Notes: a model not told the origin generated them from the sequence alone. A DNA stretch of 64,000 nt from Chaetomium olivaceum (GCA_039881045.1 JAYWVB010000055.1:62001-126000); one strand, 5' to 3'; counted from the first letter of the stretch, positions 43,507-53,838 are shown. Translations and numbers: made by a program.

Positions 43507-46500
43507 ATGTCTCGAGTAGTACGTCCGTTTCTTCGGAAGGTTTTTCACCGATCCGACCGACCCGACAATGCCAACGATCGGGAAGGCTCTCGGGACAGAG
43601 AGCAGGGCGTTGCCGTTGTGATGTCTTGTGCGTCTTCCTACGGCAAGGCCTCGACGGAAGTGTCTGCTGCAAGCATCGATATCTCTCACCCCACGAAAAT
43701 CGCCGCCGCCACCGCTACGTTCGCCTCGCAACTCCCAGCCGCGCCGGCGACCGATTCCACCGAGACCGAGACGTCCACCGAAGCGGGTGGTCACCGCCAG
43801 CTTACCCGTGCGACTCTGGGACCGTGCCTACAATGACCTCAAACGAGAAGAGACGGACTTGGTGGACGTGTACGAGAAGATACTATCCCGGCAGCTTCAG
43901 GATGGCCTCGGCTCAGTGGTGCCCGAGTCCCAGCCGAATACGATCGCCCAAAACAACTCGGACGCGAGGCGCCACCAGATGACCCAGCTCATCCATGCCG
44001 GTCTAGACAAGACTGCGAGGGAGGCTATGGTGAAAGAGGGCCTTGGCGTGGCCGTGGATGTCGTTCTGTCAGCCAGAAACGTCATAAGTTTGGCGATTCA
44101 GGCCGTGCCCCAAGCCGCGCTCGCCTGGACTGGCGTTTGTCTCACTCTAGAGGTGCGTTTATTTGGAGGGCGATGTTCCGCATGCTAAGTTCTGCAGTTG
44201 CTTGCCAACCCCGTAAAGGCAACCGAAGCCAACCGCAAAGGGATCGACTACGTTGTCAGGAGGATGGACTGGTACTGGAGCCTGTCGGGCAACCTTCTCA
44301 AGGATCTCCCTGACCATGCCGACGAGCTCTCGAGAGTGAAACACGAACTGGAAAACCAAATCGTCGACCTCTACAAAGTGCTGCTCTCCTACCAAGTCAA
44401 GAGTGTCTGTTCTTATTACCGCAACCGCGGTCTGGTCCTCCTCCGGGATGTGATCAAGCTTGACAACTGGGACGCAGACTTGGGGGGTATCCGAGACGCC
44501 GAGAAGTGCTTCCGAGATGACACCCAGACATACAATGCTCAGCAAGTCACGTCTCATCTCGAGCAGCTCGTTAGCCATGCAAGGAACCAGGAGATGCAGC
44601 AAATGTCGGAGAAGGACCAGCAATGCCTGAAACACCTGCGACTCACCGATCCTCGCGATGATAAAACCCGTATCGAGCGGACTAAAGGCGGCCTTCTGCA
44701 AGACTCGTATCGCTGGGTCCTCGACAACCCCGACTTCCAGCGATGGCGTAACCACCCAGAAAGCCGACTCCTCTGGGTCAAGGGCGACCCCGGCAAGGGG
44801 AAGACCATGTTGCTGTGCGGCATCGTCAACGAGCTGGACCGAGACGGTAGTACCGACGTATGCTATCGCAATGTGGCCTACTTCTTCTGCCAGGCTACCG
44901 ACTCCCGCATCAACAATGCAACCGCCGTGCTCCGTGGCTTGATCTACCTGCTTCTCGACCAGCAGCCGTCTCTCCTCTCCCACGTGCGGAGCGAGTACGA
45001 CCGGGCAGGCGAAACTCTCTTTCAAGATGCAAATACATGGGATGCCCTGTCAAGAATCCTTGCCAACATCCTGCGAGACCGAAGCCTACGAACGACCTAC
45101 TTCCTCATTGACGCACTTGACGAGTGCGTGACAGACCTGCCACAGCTTCTCGACTTGATCGCCCAGAAATCATCTGGATCTCCCCAAATCAAGTGGATTG
45201 TCTCGAGTCGCAATTGGCCAGAAATCGAGGAGCGGTTGGAAACAGCCACAGAGAAAGCGAGGCTGAGCCTCGAGCTGAACGCCCAATCTGTCACCACCGC
45301 CGTCAACGCATACATCCGCCATAAAGTCCTTTACCTGTCGCAGTTGAAACAGTACGACAGCAAGACAGAGACTGCTGTACGAGACTATCTTTCCTCCAAC
45401 GCAAGCGGGACCTTTCTCTGGGTGGCCTTGGTCTGCCAAGCACTTGCGGACCCGAACGTTCGGAGACGGCACAGCCTTGCGAAGTTGCACACGTTTCCGC
45501 CTGGGCTTGACTTTTTATACGCGCGGATGATGGAGCAGATTAGCCATTGCGAGGATGCAGAACTCTGCAAGCAGATTCTTGCGGTCGCCACGATTGTTCG
45601 CCGGCCGGTCAGCCTTAACGAACTCACCTCTCTTGTTGAGTTGCCGGATAACGTTTCCGACGATCCGGGGTCCTTGGAAGAGATCGTCAAGCTCTGCGGC
45701 TCGTTCCTGACTCTTCGAGAACAAACCGTCTATTTCGTCCACCAATCCGCCAAAGACTTTCTCCTCGGCAAGGCTTCGGACAAAGCCTCCAACAAAGCTT
45801 CTCAAGAGGCTTTCGATTGGGTCTTCCCTTCTGGGACAGAAAATGTGGACTATATCATCTTTTCGAGGTCGCTCGATGCGATGTCGACAACATTACGGCG
45901 CGACATGTACGGCTTGGGCTCGCCGGGATTTCTGATTAGCAACGTCCTAGTGTCGGACCCGGACCCGCTAGGAACGGTGCGGTACTCGTGCGTCTACTGG
46001 GTTGGCCACCTGTGCGACTCGATTTCCGGCACGAGCACACACCGGGATGATTTTCTACAAGATGACAGGGCTGTCCACACGTTCCTCAAGACAAAGTACC
46101 TTTACTGGCTCGAAGCTCTCAGTCTACTCCGAGCCATGCCAGAGGGTGTCATTGCCATAAGGCAGCTCGAGGACCTGCTCGTGAGGATGAGTAATCCCGC
46201 TCCAGAAACTCAGACTAACACAAAGATATAGGGACGCAGTGACAGGCGGCAGTTGGCAAACCTTGTTCGGGATGCGCACCGGTTTGCTCTATCTTACAGA
46301 TGGATAATAGAGCAAGCTCCGCTTCAAGCATACGCATCAGCCCTTGTATTCGCCCCAGCCGGCAGCTTGATAAAGGAGTGTTTCAAGGCAGAAGAACCAG
46401 ATTGGATTAAAACGAAGCCGGTCGTGGAAGCAGATTGGAATGCATGCCTGCAGACGTTGGAAGGCCACGGCGACTGGGTTCGCTCGGTCGCGTTCTCGCC

Positions 46501-48025
46501 TGACGGCCAGCGGCTCGCGTCCGGTTCGGGCGATAACACCATCAAGATCTGGGACGCCGCGTCGGGGCGCTGCGTACAGACGTTGGAAGGCCATGGCGGC
46601 TCGGTTGGATCGGTCGCGTTCTCGCCTGACGGCCAGCGGCTCGCGTCCGGTTCGGACGATAAGACCATCAAGATCTGGGACGCCGCGTCGGGGCGCTGCG
46701 TACAGACGTTGGAAGGCCATGGCGGCTGGGTTGGCTCAGTCGCGTTCTCGCCTGACGGCCAGCGGCTCGCGTCCGGTTCGGACGATAAGACCATCAAGAT
46801 CTGGGACGCTGCGTCGGGGCGCTGCGTACAGACGTTGGAAGGCCATGGCGACTCGGTTGGCTCGGTCGCGTTCTCGCCTGACGGCCAGCGGCTCGCGTCC
46901 GGTTCGGGCGATAACACCATCAAGATCTGGGACGCCGCGTCGGGGCGCTGCGTACAGACGTTGGAAGGCCATGGCGGCTCGGTTGGATCGGTCGCGTTCT
47001 CGCCTGACGGCCAGCGGCTCGCGTCCGGTTCGGGCGATAACACCATCAAGATCTGGGACGCCGCGTCGGGGCGCTGCGTACAGACGTTGGAAGGCCATGG
47101 CGGCTCGGTTGGCTCAGTCGCGTTCTCGCCTGACGGCCAGCGGCTCGCGTCCGGTTCGGACGATAAGACCATCAAGATCTGGGACGCTGCGTCGGGGCGC
47201 TGCGTACAGACGTTGGAAGGCCACGGCGACTGGGTTTACTCGGTCGCGTTCTCGCCTGACGGCCAGCGGCTCGCGTCCGGTTCGTACGATAACACCATCA
47301 AGATCTGGGACGCTGCGTCGGGGCGCTGCGTACAGACGTTGGAAGGCCATGGCGACTCGGTTGGCTCGGTCGCGTTCTCGCCTGACGGCCAGCGGCTCGC
47401 GTCCGGTTCGGGCGATAACACCGTCAAGATCTGGGACGCCGCGTCGGGGCGCTGCGTACAGACGTTGGAAGGCCATGGCGGCTGGGTTTACTCGGTCGCG
47501 TTCTCGCCTGACGGCCAGCGGCTCGCGTCCGGTTCGGACGATAAGACCATCAAGATCTGGGACGCTGCGTCGGGGCGCTGCGTACAGACGTTGGAAGGCC
47601 ATGGCGGCTGGGTTTACTCGGTCGCGTTCTCGCCTGACGGCCAGCGGCTCGCGTCCGGTTCGGGCGATAAGACCGTCAAGATCTGGGACGCCGCGTCGGG
47701 GCGCTGCGTACAGAGGATCGATGTCGGTTCCCCGATAGGCCGCATATCATTTGACCAAACCGGCCACCACTACTTACTTACCGACATTGGTCGCATTCAG
47801 ATGGCAACAACAGCGATCACTAAAATTTCAATTAAGCCGGACAACCTCGTGAGACATGGTTATGGCCTGGGACTGGATTCGTCCTGGATTACTTGCAATG
47901 GCCAACACGTGCTCTGGCTGCCATCGGAAGCACGACCGGTGTGCTTCGCTCTCCAAGGGCAGATGATATCCATCGGATGTGCATCGGGACGGGTTCTTTT
48001 TATCGGCTTCTCACGAGATGCGTGA
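43507..48025 (+). CDS. NACHT-WD40 STAND protein (NWD family) with ten near-identical WD repeats
   Basis: Best model: exons 43507-43659, 43739-44152, 44198-46180, 46232-48025, about 1447 residues. The first junction is uncertain, since a frame change near 43800 would serve instead of the weak GTGTCT donor at 43660. The other two introns (45 and 51 nt) are clear and both contain in-frame stops. A Ser/Thr/Pro or Arg-rich head precedes a NACHT-associated N-terminal domain (RLWDRAYNDLKREETDLVDVYEKILSR...). The NACHT domain has Walker A GDPGKGKT near residue 385 and Walker B YFLIDALDEC, followed by a winged-helix part (LAKLHTFPPGLDFLYARMMEQI) and VYFVHQSAKDFLL. After intron 3 come LVRDAHRFAL and LQAYASALVFAP, then ten 42-residue WD40 repeats (46451-47710) and ~104 closing residues. 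Related proteins (Podospora HET-E/D/R and NWD genes) detect non-self and trigger incompatibility or defence. The ligand here is unknown. Confidence 0.92.
46451..47710 (+). repeat. Ten-unit 126-bp WD40 coding array
   Basis: Exactly ten 126-bp units start at 46451, 46577, 46703, 46829, 46955, 47081, 47207, 47333, 47459 and 47585. Most of each unit is invariant at DNA level. Amino-acid differences fall at a few sites: D/G and W/S before V, then R/G/Y; G/D/Y before D; N/K before T; I/V before K. Unit types in order are DWR-GN, GSG-DK, GWG-DK, DSG-GN, GSG-GN, GSG-DK, DWY-YN, DSG-GN(V), GWY-DK, GWY-GK(V). The pattern matches concerted evolution with variation kept at the binding face. Array length in this assembly should be checked, because short reads collapse such arrays. 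Confidence 0.97.
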
Positions 48026-48129
48026 TTTGTTCTAAGTCTCTCTTCACCTTCCTTCTATTTAACTTTTACTAGCGTGCCACCAGAAGGGTCTGGGAGGCTA
48101 GGTAGATTTATCGGGTCCTCGTAATGTTC

Positions 48130-48388
48130 TGGTACATTCCACAAGGAGATAGCGAATACGATTATTCCGTGTACCACCCGAGCCTTTCGGACCGCGCGAG
48201 CGAAGATCCTCAAAAACGGCAGAATTGACGGCAACCGAAAGGCCGGGCGCCCCAGGGAAGTAGCTGAACATATGTGGCTGGCACTACAGAGTCAACTAGA
48301 GCAGAATCCTTGCATGAGTCAACAAGACATGGTAAATTTCCTCCGCAAGAAAGATGCCAGCATCACCGTATCACGATTTACAGAATGA
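48130..48388 (+). mobile_element. Remnant of a Tc1/mariner-type transposase (N-terminal helix-turn-helix)
   Basis: The frame ending at the TGA of 48386-48388 reads GTFHKEIANTIIPCTTRAFRT, then ARAKILKNGRIDGNRKAGRPR, EVAEHMWLALQSQLEQNPCM and SQQDMVNFLRKKDASITVSRFTE. This follows the order of the HTH region of fungal Tc1/mariner (DDE_3-type) transposases: an EIA recognition helix, ARxxLxxxG, a GRPR hook, then the 'xxPxxxxxEMVxFL...(V)T.S.ISR' second helix set. The frame is closed upstream by TAA and downstream by TGA, and no DDE catalytic domain was found. It is a fragment, lying just 3' of the NACHT-WD gene. The length lost is unknown, and no terminal inverted repeats were identified. Confidence 0.6.
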
Positions 48389-48927
48389 ATCCACCGATCG
48401 GTCATCACTTCAACGCCCTGCAACTTGCTGATTATGACATTTTCGAGCTCGGTTCGTTGGACCTTCGATAACTTGGGAGCCATTTGAGCAGGTTGGAAAG
48501 TGGAAGTTCAATGAGTCAAGGATGGATGGCGTTGTGTTGCACTTGCCGCGGATAGCGGGTAGAACTATATTCCAGCATAACACTTTGTACTCGGATAGTG
48601 CAAATGAGTATACTGTCTGGATTTCAGTAAATAACACTGTGTGGGTCCTTCTCACAGTTTGGAAGAGTGCATCATAGAGGAAGTTACTTATGCTCATAAA
48701 TGTAGTGTTGTGTTAAGTGTAGCTTCATCTTCCGCACTTGTGCTGTAACAATCTCCGAGGACATCCGCCAACCGACGATTCCCAACAAGCTATGCCTAGT
48801 TCCTGAAATCAATTGCCATTGTCCCATCTAACTCCATCGCAATGGGCCTCGCCGCAAATCGTACAAGCTGGGTATAAGCACTCGCACTCGCTCTCCACCA
48901 AAACCCAAACCGCCCCCCACAACCCGC
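48389..48927. other. Intergenic region after the transposase remnant
   Basis: AT-richer sequence with many stops in all frames. It may be further decayed transposon sequence or the 3' UTR of the minus-strand glutathione peroxidase. Nothing further recognised. Confidence 0.35.
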
Positions 48928-49724
48928 TCACTCCTTGGCCCCCTTGGCCAGCTCGGCCAGGATCGTGCTCTCCAACGACTCCGGCTTGGTAGTCGACGCC
49001 CAGCGATCCTTCACCGCACCATCCCTACCCACAAGGAACTTCTCAAAGTTCCACTTAACCCGCTTCATGCCCAGCAAACCAGGCTTCTCAGCCTTGAGCC
49101 ACTCCCAAAGGGGGCTGGCATTATCACCATTGACATCGACCTTACCCAGAACGGGGAAAGTGACGCCGTAGTTGACCTGGCAGAACTCCTGGATCTCCTC
49201 GTTGCTGCCGGGGTCCTGGCCGCCAAACTGGTTGCAGGGGAAGCCCAGGATGACGAAGTCGTCCGGGTGCTTCTCGCGCACCGACTTCCACAGCTTCTCC
49301 AGGCCGGCGAACTGCGGGGTGAAGCCGCACTTGGAGGCCGTGTTCACGACGAGCACCACCTTGCCCTTGTAGTCCTCGAAGGGGACCTCGGCGCCGGTTT
49401 CTGGGAGTGGGGTTAGTGGGGGTGGTCTTTTTGGAAAAGGGAGGTGAAATCAAGGATGGAAGGGGATCACGCACTGTCAAGGGGCTTGAAGTCGTAGAAG
49501 CTGGTAGCGGAAGCCATGGTTGCGAATGACCTCTGGAGAGGGAGCTGGTCGTTCCAAGGCGTGACACTGGGTATGGATCTGAGGCACTGTGGAGGCGAGG
49601 AGTGGAAATGGCGTAGACTGTATGACGCAGTTGCTATGGATAGTTTTGCTGCCGATGGGAAAATGTACGGAAGGCAAGCTATGAGTTGGCGGGAGATGCG
49701 CATGGATGATGGTGAAAGAAGCAT
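48928..49724 (-). CDS. gpx3: Glutathione peroxidase / thiol peroxidase (Gpx3/Hyr1 type), with in-frame upstream presequence
   Basis: Two exons: 49724 (or 49517) to 49475, and 49400-48928, with a 74-nt intron. The core form starts at 49517 (MASATSFYDFKPLDK) and has 171 residues, the usual length. In that numbering the peroxidatic cysteine is Cys39 (NTASKCGFTPQF), and Cys70 (GFPCNQFGGQ) and Cys88 (EFCQVNYGVTFP) follow; the last matches the resolving cysteine of yeast Gpx3. Catalytic Gln (NQFGGQ) and Trp-Asn (KWNFEKF) are present. There is no selenocysteine. The frame stays open upstream to ATG codons at 49703 (MRISRQLIACLPYIF...) and 49724. That extension is Arg/Ser-rich, almost without acids, and contains RHFHSSPP, like a mitochondrial presequence. 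Two starts would give mitochondrial and cytosolic forms. The enzyme reduces peroxides, usually with thioredoxin in fungi, and may signal to a Yap1-type factor. Confidence 0.95.
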
Positions 49725-50681
49725 CGGTCAAGACAATGGAGGGAGTTGATGGGAAAGAGGTTGCATTAAGAGGGAAGCTCGGAGGCAAAGCTTGTGTGGG
49801 GTCCAGCTTCTCGGTCAGTTCCAGACCGGGGTGTGTTCACGCAACTGCCGGGCTTTCCTATTGGCTAGATTGTCTCGGGGGTTCGAGGGCAGGCGGTTTG
49901 TTCCTTCTCGGTGTGTTTGGTGGGTTCATGCTCCCGTCACTGCTCGGAACCCGACTGTGCACAGTATGGACATTAGTCATGCCTCGGCCATTCTCCTTTC
50001 CGCCCCTAACCCCGACGTTCGAAGGCGAATTCGGACTTGAACAATCACCTCAAAAGCTCCTGAGGTGTCGTCTGATTTTGAGTTGAGTTTAGTTTGGACC
50101 AGGGACTTGCGCCGAGGTTGCTGCAGGGGCGTTTTGTCGAGCCCCACCATCTCTGCCCCTCGTTATCCACTTCTTCAGTGAAGCTTCCGATGCATCAGGA
50201 TTCAAGGGAAGGTGGAAAGTTCTCATATCAATTCAGGGTCTGCGCGGGAGATACATGGAAGTCTTCGGGTATCCCAGCACTATCTCCGAAACTTATTGTT
50301 CATCATCAAACCCTTTGTTCGACACCATTGAATATTGAATAAAACTCGAACAAAGAAATACTCGGTCCCCCGCCACGTGGGGTGCCCCACCTGTCAGAAC
50401 CTTGAGCCAGGCGAGCCAGGGCAACAGGATGACGGCACCAACAGCGGGCCGTCTAGGCGCTGGGCTGCCCACCAGCAACCAAGCAACTGCGAGACCATCA
50501 TCGCGCCGAAGAGAAGCTGAGCTCTGGTCCTAGTTCAAAGTCGAAAATCATTACTATATCACACGGGCTTGAAATACGAAAGAAACGATTGACATATATC
50601 GCCCAATTTTGCCCATTTGCCCAAGGGTCAGCTTCATATTCTGCGACACAGCCGCAGACTGGAGTTGCAGGTGCAGCAAGG
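49725..50681. other. Divergent intergenic region, gpx3 / Tda3-like
   Basis: About 960 bp between divergent starts. No gene recognised; it probably carries both promoters. Confidence 0.4.
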
Positions 50682-52182
50682 ATGGATGCGCAGCAGAGGA
50701 GGAACATCGTCATTGTCGGTACGTCAATTGAAGTCCCTCGAACCCTGCCAGGTACCTACGCGGGAACAAGACAAAAACAAGTAAAGCTCATGCAGCCTAA
50801 CCGGCAGGCGGCGGCATCATCGGATGCACGACGGCCTATTACCTCACACGCCATCCCAGCTTCAATCCCGCCTTGCACACCGTCACCCTCCTCGAAGCGA
50901 CCGCCATTGCCTCGGGCGCATCTGGCAAAGCCGGCGGCCTGTTGGGGCTCTGGGCCTACCCGACCTGTCTCGTACCGCTATCATACCGTCTACACAGAGA
51001 ACTCGCAGCCGAACACAACGGCGCGAAGCGATGGGGTTACCGTCGTCTTGGATGCGGCAGCTTGGCTGCGATAGTTAAAGCAAATGATTTACAACCGAGG
51101 GCATCGAATCATCCACCACCTCCAGCGGGCAACGGCACCAATGGCGAGCTTCCTATACAAAGCACTGTTGCGGACGATACGACAAAGGACTGGGAGAAAC
51201 TTCCAAAACAAGACGGCAGGGCCACCGATCTACTGCAAGACTCCCCCTTGCCGCCCGACCTAGACTGGATCAATGGCAGGGCTAGTCCACCACTACGAAG
51301 AAATGGGCTCCCCAGGGTCGACCGAAACATCTCAAGTACACCCCTTCTACTTCACCAACGCCATGGCCGATCTAGCAAAGGAGAAGGGGGCCGACATCCG
51401 GCTGCGGGCTAAAGTCACCAAAATCCACGACACTAGGATGGCTGGCGTGCACAGCGTGGCCTATGAGGACCGCGATACCGGGGAATTACACACCATCACT
51501 CAGGTAACTGATGTCATCGTGGCGGCGGGGCCATGGACGGGGAAACTTATCCCGCGGACGAGAGTCGAAGGCCTGCGCGCCCACAGCGTGGTTTTCGAAG
51601 CCGACGTCAGCCCCTACGCCGTTTTCACCGATATCCAATTACCGACCGACTACGTCCCCGATCACCGCGCCGGCCAGGGCCAGAAACGGCGCCATAGGGG
51701 GAATGTCGACCCCGAGATATACGCCCGTCCTTTCGGGGAGGTCTATGCATGCGGTAAGATATTTACCATTCTCTGGAAAGCAAAAAAGGAAATAAAGGGT
51801 GACACGAAAAGGTAGACTAACACGTGATAAAGGCGAAACCGACAAAACGATCCCTCTCCCCGCCACCGCCGACGAAGTCGCTGTCGACCAGTCCCAATGC
51901 GATGACCTCATCGCCTACATCGCCACCGTCTCCCCCACCCTGGCCGCCGCCCCCGTCAAAGCCCGCCAGGCCTGCTACCTGCCGCAGCACGTCCGCTTCG
52001 GCGAGCAGCGCGGCCCGCTGATCGGCCCGACGTCGGTGCCCGGCTTGTGGGTCGCCGCGGGGCATACCTGCTGGGGGATACAGAACGGCCCGGGGACCGG
52101 GTACCTCATGGCGGGGATGATCTTTGGGGATGAGACGGATGAGGAGGTGGGGAGGTTGGATCCGAGGAAGTTTAAGGTTTGA
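50682..52182 (+). CDS. tda3: FAD-dependent (DAO-fold) oxidoreductase, Tda3-like, one frameshift
   Basis: Exons 50682-50718, 50808-51753 and 51833-52182 give 443 residues once one base is removed near 51283. Exon 1 ends inside the FAD Rossmann motif, which reads NIVIVGGGIIGCTTAYYL across intron 1 (88 nt). Then follow VTLLEATAIASGASGKAGGLLGLWAYP, PPDLDWING, VHHYEEMGSPGSTETSQVHPFYFTNAMADLA, VIVAAGPWTG, PFGEVYACGETDKT (across intron 2, 79 nt) and the C-terminal FAD-binding GPTSVPGLWVAAGHTCWGIQNGPGTGYLMAGMIFG. The order and the PGLWVAAGH...GPGTG close match fungal Tda3-type DAO proteins, which in yeast are linked to endosome-to-Golgi recycling; the substrate is unknown. At 51283 (GGCAGGGCTAG) the frame shifts by +1 or -2 between WINGR and LVHHYEEM. 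Without repair the product stops early and loses its C-terminal FAD site. Confidence 0.82.
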
Positions 52183-52842
52183 GGTGGGGTGGGCGCGGGG
52201 GGTTGTTCACTTGGTTTAAAGGGTCATCTATCATGGGATATTCCGGACGGAAAGGAAGGACCTAGTGGGAAAGGGATGCTTCTTTTCGTTACGGGTCGAT
52301 CTTACGAAATTTCCTTGATCTCATACCACCATTTATATAAACGCGATGATTTACCCGTCGTTGAGATACCGGCCTCTTCGAATAGTTCATTACTTCCCTC
52401 TAATCGTGCGTTAGGTGTTTTCCCTTGTTTGTTCACTGCCTGGCCCTTGAGATGACGTGTGGTGCTCGTCCGAGTAAGGTGGCCTTGGGCACATACTTGG
52501 CGATGGCTGCTTGGCCTAGGTAGTTGAACGTATGTATTGTACATTCATGCAACTCACATTTATCCCGACATGCCCTTTCAACGATACCCAGATGCCATTT
52601 ACTACCTTATGTGCAATGCATTAAGCCGCCAGCTCTTAACGTCTGGCGTGATGAACCCCCCCCCCCCTCCCAATACAAATAGCCCGCCTTCCCTTACAGC
52701 TCGGCTGCACCCCCTTTTACACATCCAGAATATACAGACGCGACAACGCCCACCCACCCACTCACCCACCCACTCACCCACCCACTCACTCGCCCACCCC
52801 CTTCACAACCATCCCCTTCACAACAACAACCTCCTAGTTAGT
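52183..52842. other. Convergent 3' region with CCCA/CTCA repeats
   Basis: Between the stops of the Tda3-like gene (plus) and aldolase copy 2 (minus). A cacccactcacccaccc-type repeat runs at about 52748-52800, and a C-run lies near 52660. No gene seen. Confidence 0.5.
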
Positions 52843-53838
52843 TCATAACGACTTCTCCACCTCCATCACCTCCCTGACCCCCTCCTCGATCGCGCTCACC
52901 CGCGCCTTATCCAACCTCTTCAAGGGCCGCCTCGGGAAACCCCCATAGCCAAAATAGCTCTGGATCGCCTGCTTGGTGCCCGCAATCGCCGCCTTGGTCA
53001 GCACCCAGTCCCCGCGCGCCAGCGTGCGCTGCAGCGCTTTCGCCTCGTCCGCTTTGCCCGCCGCGTACAGGTCCCACACGCGCACGCACACTTTCGGCAT
53101 CACGTTGGCGCCGCCCGCGATGATGCCGCTGCCGCCGCTGGCGAGGGTCTGGACCGTGAAGTCGCACATGCCGCCGAAGGCCATGTAGCCGGAGCCTTCG
53201 GAGGAGGGGGTCTTGGCGTCGGTGGCGAGGGCGACGCGGGTGAGTTTGCCCGTGTTGCCGCAGGTGAATTTGGTGCCGACGATGTTGGGGTGGGCCGCGA
53301 GGCGGATGAGTAGGTCCGAGTCCATGTCGATGCCGGCGACGGCGCCCGGGTAGTTGTAGAGGATTAGGGGCAGGGGGCTGGCGTCGGCGACGGCGATGAA
53401 GTAGTCGTGGATGGCTTGCTCGTCCATGAGGGCGCGGAAGTAGGAGGGGGGGAGCAATAGGGCGTAGTCGGCGCCCGAGTTCGCCGCCTGCTGGCAGAGC
53501 TCGATGGTGCCCCGCACGCTGCCCTCCGTGGCGCCGATGATGATGGGGGTTTGGGTAAAGCCGGCTGCGTCGAGGGCTTCTCGTGTGGCCTGCGTGACGG
53601 CGAGCTTTTCCCCTCGTGTGCAGTGGATGGCCTCGCCGTTGGAGCCCATAGTGACGAGGCCCACGAGACCGTCCCGCACGAGACGCTCGGCGTGCTTCTT
53701 GATGGTAGGGATGTCGAGGTCTTCGGTTTCTGGGTCGAAGAAGGTCATGGTGGGCGCGTAGATGCCGCAGGGGAGCGGCCGCCGGGTCGCCTGGCCGCCA
53801 TTGGCGGTGCCGTTGGCGGTGCCGTTGCCAACAGTCAT
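52843..53838 (-). CDS. DapA-family class I aldolase, copy 2
   Basis: Intronless, 331 residues from the ATG at 53838 (MTVGNGTANGTANGG). The frame is open for 65 further codons to an ATG at 54033. The TIM barrel shows GIYAPTMTFFDPETEDLD, the loop TMGSNGEAIHCT, LLPPSYFRALMDEQ, the catalytic tyrosine in LILYNYPGAVAG, the imine-forming lysine in VGTKFTCGNTGK, and MAFGGMCDFTVQTLASGGSGIIAGGANVMPK. It resembles copy 1 at 24.4 kb across the whole barrel and shares the closing EKSL, but the N-termini are unrelated and copy 2 lacks the long Ser-rich head. Substrate is probably a 2-keto-3-deoxy sugar acid or 4-hydroxy-2-oxoglutarate. It lies next to the Tda3-like oxidoreductase (convergent) and, 2.3 kb away and divergent, a Gfo/Idh/MocA dehydrogenase. 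That would fit sugar-acid use, though no joint control is shown. Confidence 0.92.
   Translation of the reverse strand: MTVGNGTANGTANGGQATRRPLPCGIYAPTMTFFDPETEDLDIPTIKKHAERLVRDGLVGLVTMGSNGEAIHCTRGEKLAVTQATREALDAAGFTQTPIIIGATEGSVRGTIELCQQAANSGADYALLLPPSYFRALMDEQAIHDYFIAVADASPLPLILYNYPGAVAGIDMDSDLLIRLAAHPNIVGTKFTCGNTGKLTRVALATDAKTPSSEGSGYMAFGGMCDFTVQTLASGGSGIIAGGANVMPKVCVRVWDLYAAGKADEAKALQRTLARGDWVLTKAAIAGTKQAIQSYFGYGGFPRRPLKRLDKARVSAIEEGVREVMEVEKSL

Noticed and set aside
46324..47602. Long minus-strand open frames (up to 283 codons) and a second plus frame (432 codons) across the WD array
   Set aside because: They repeat with the 126-bp unit and exist only because the unit is divisible by three; the true frame encodes canonical WD40 repeats.
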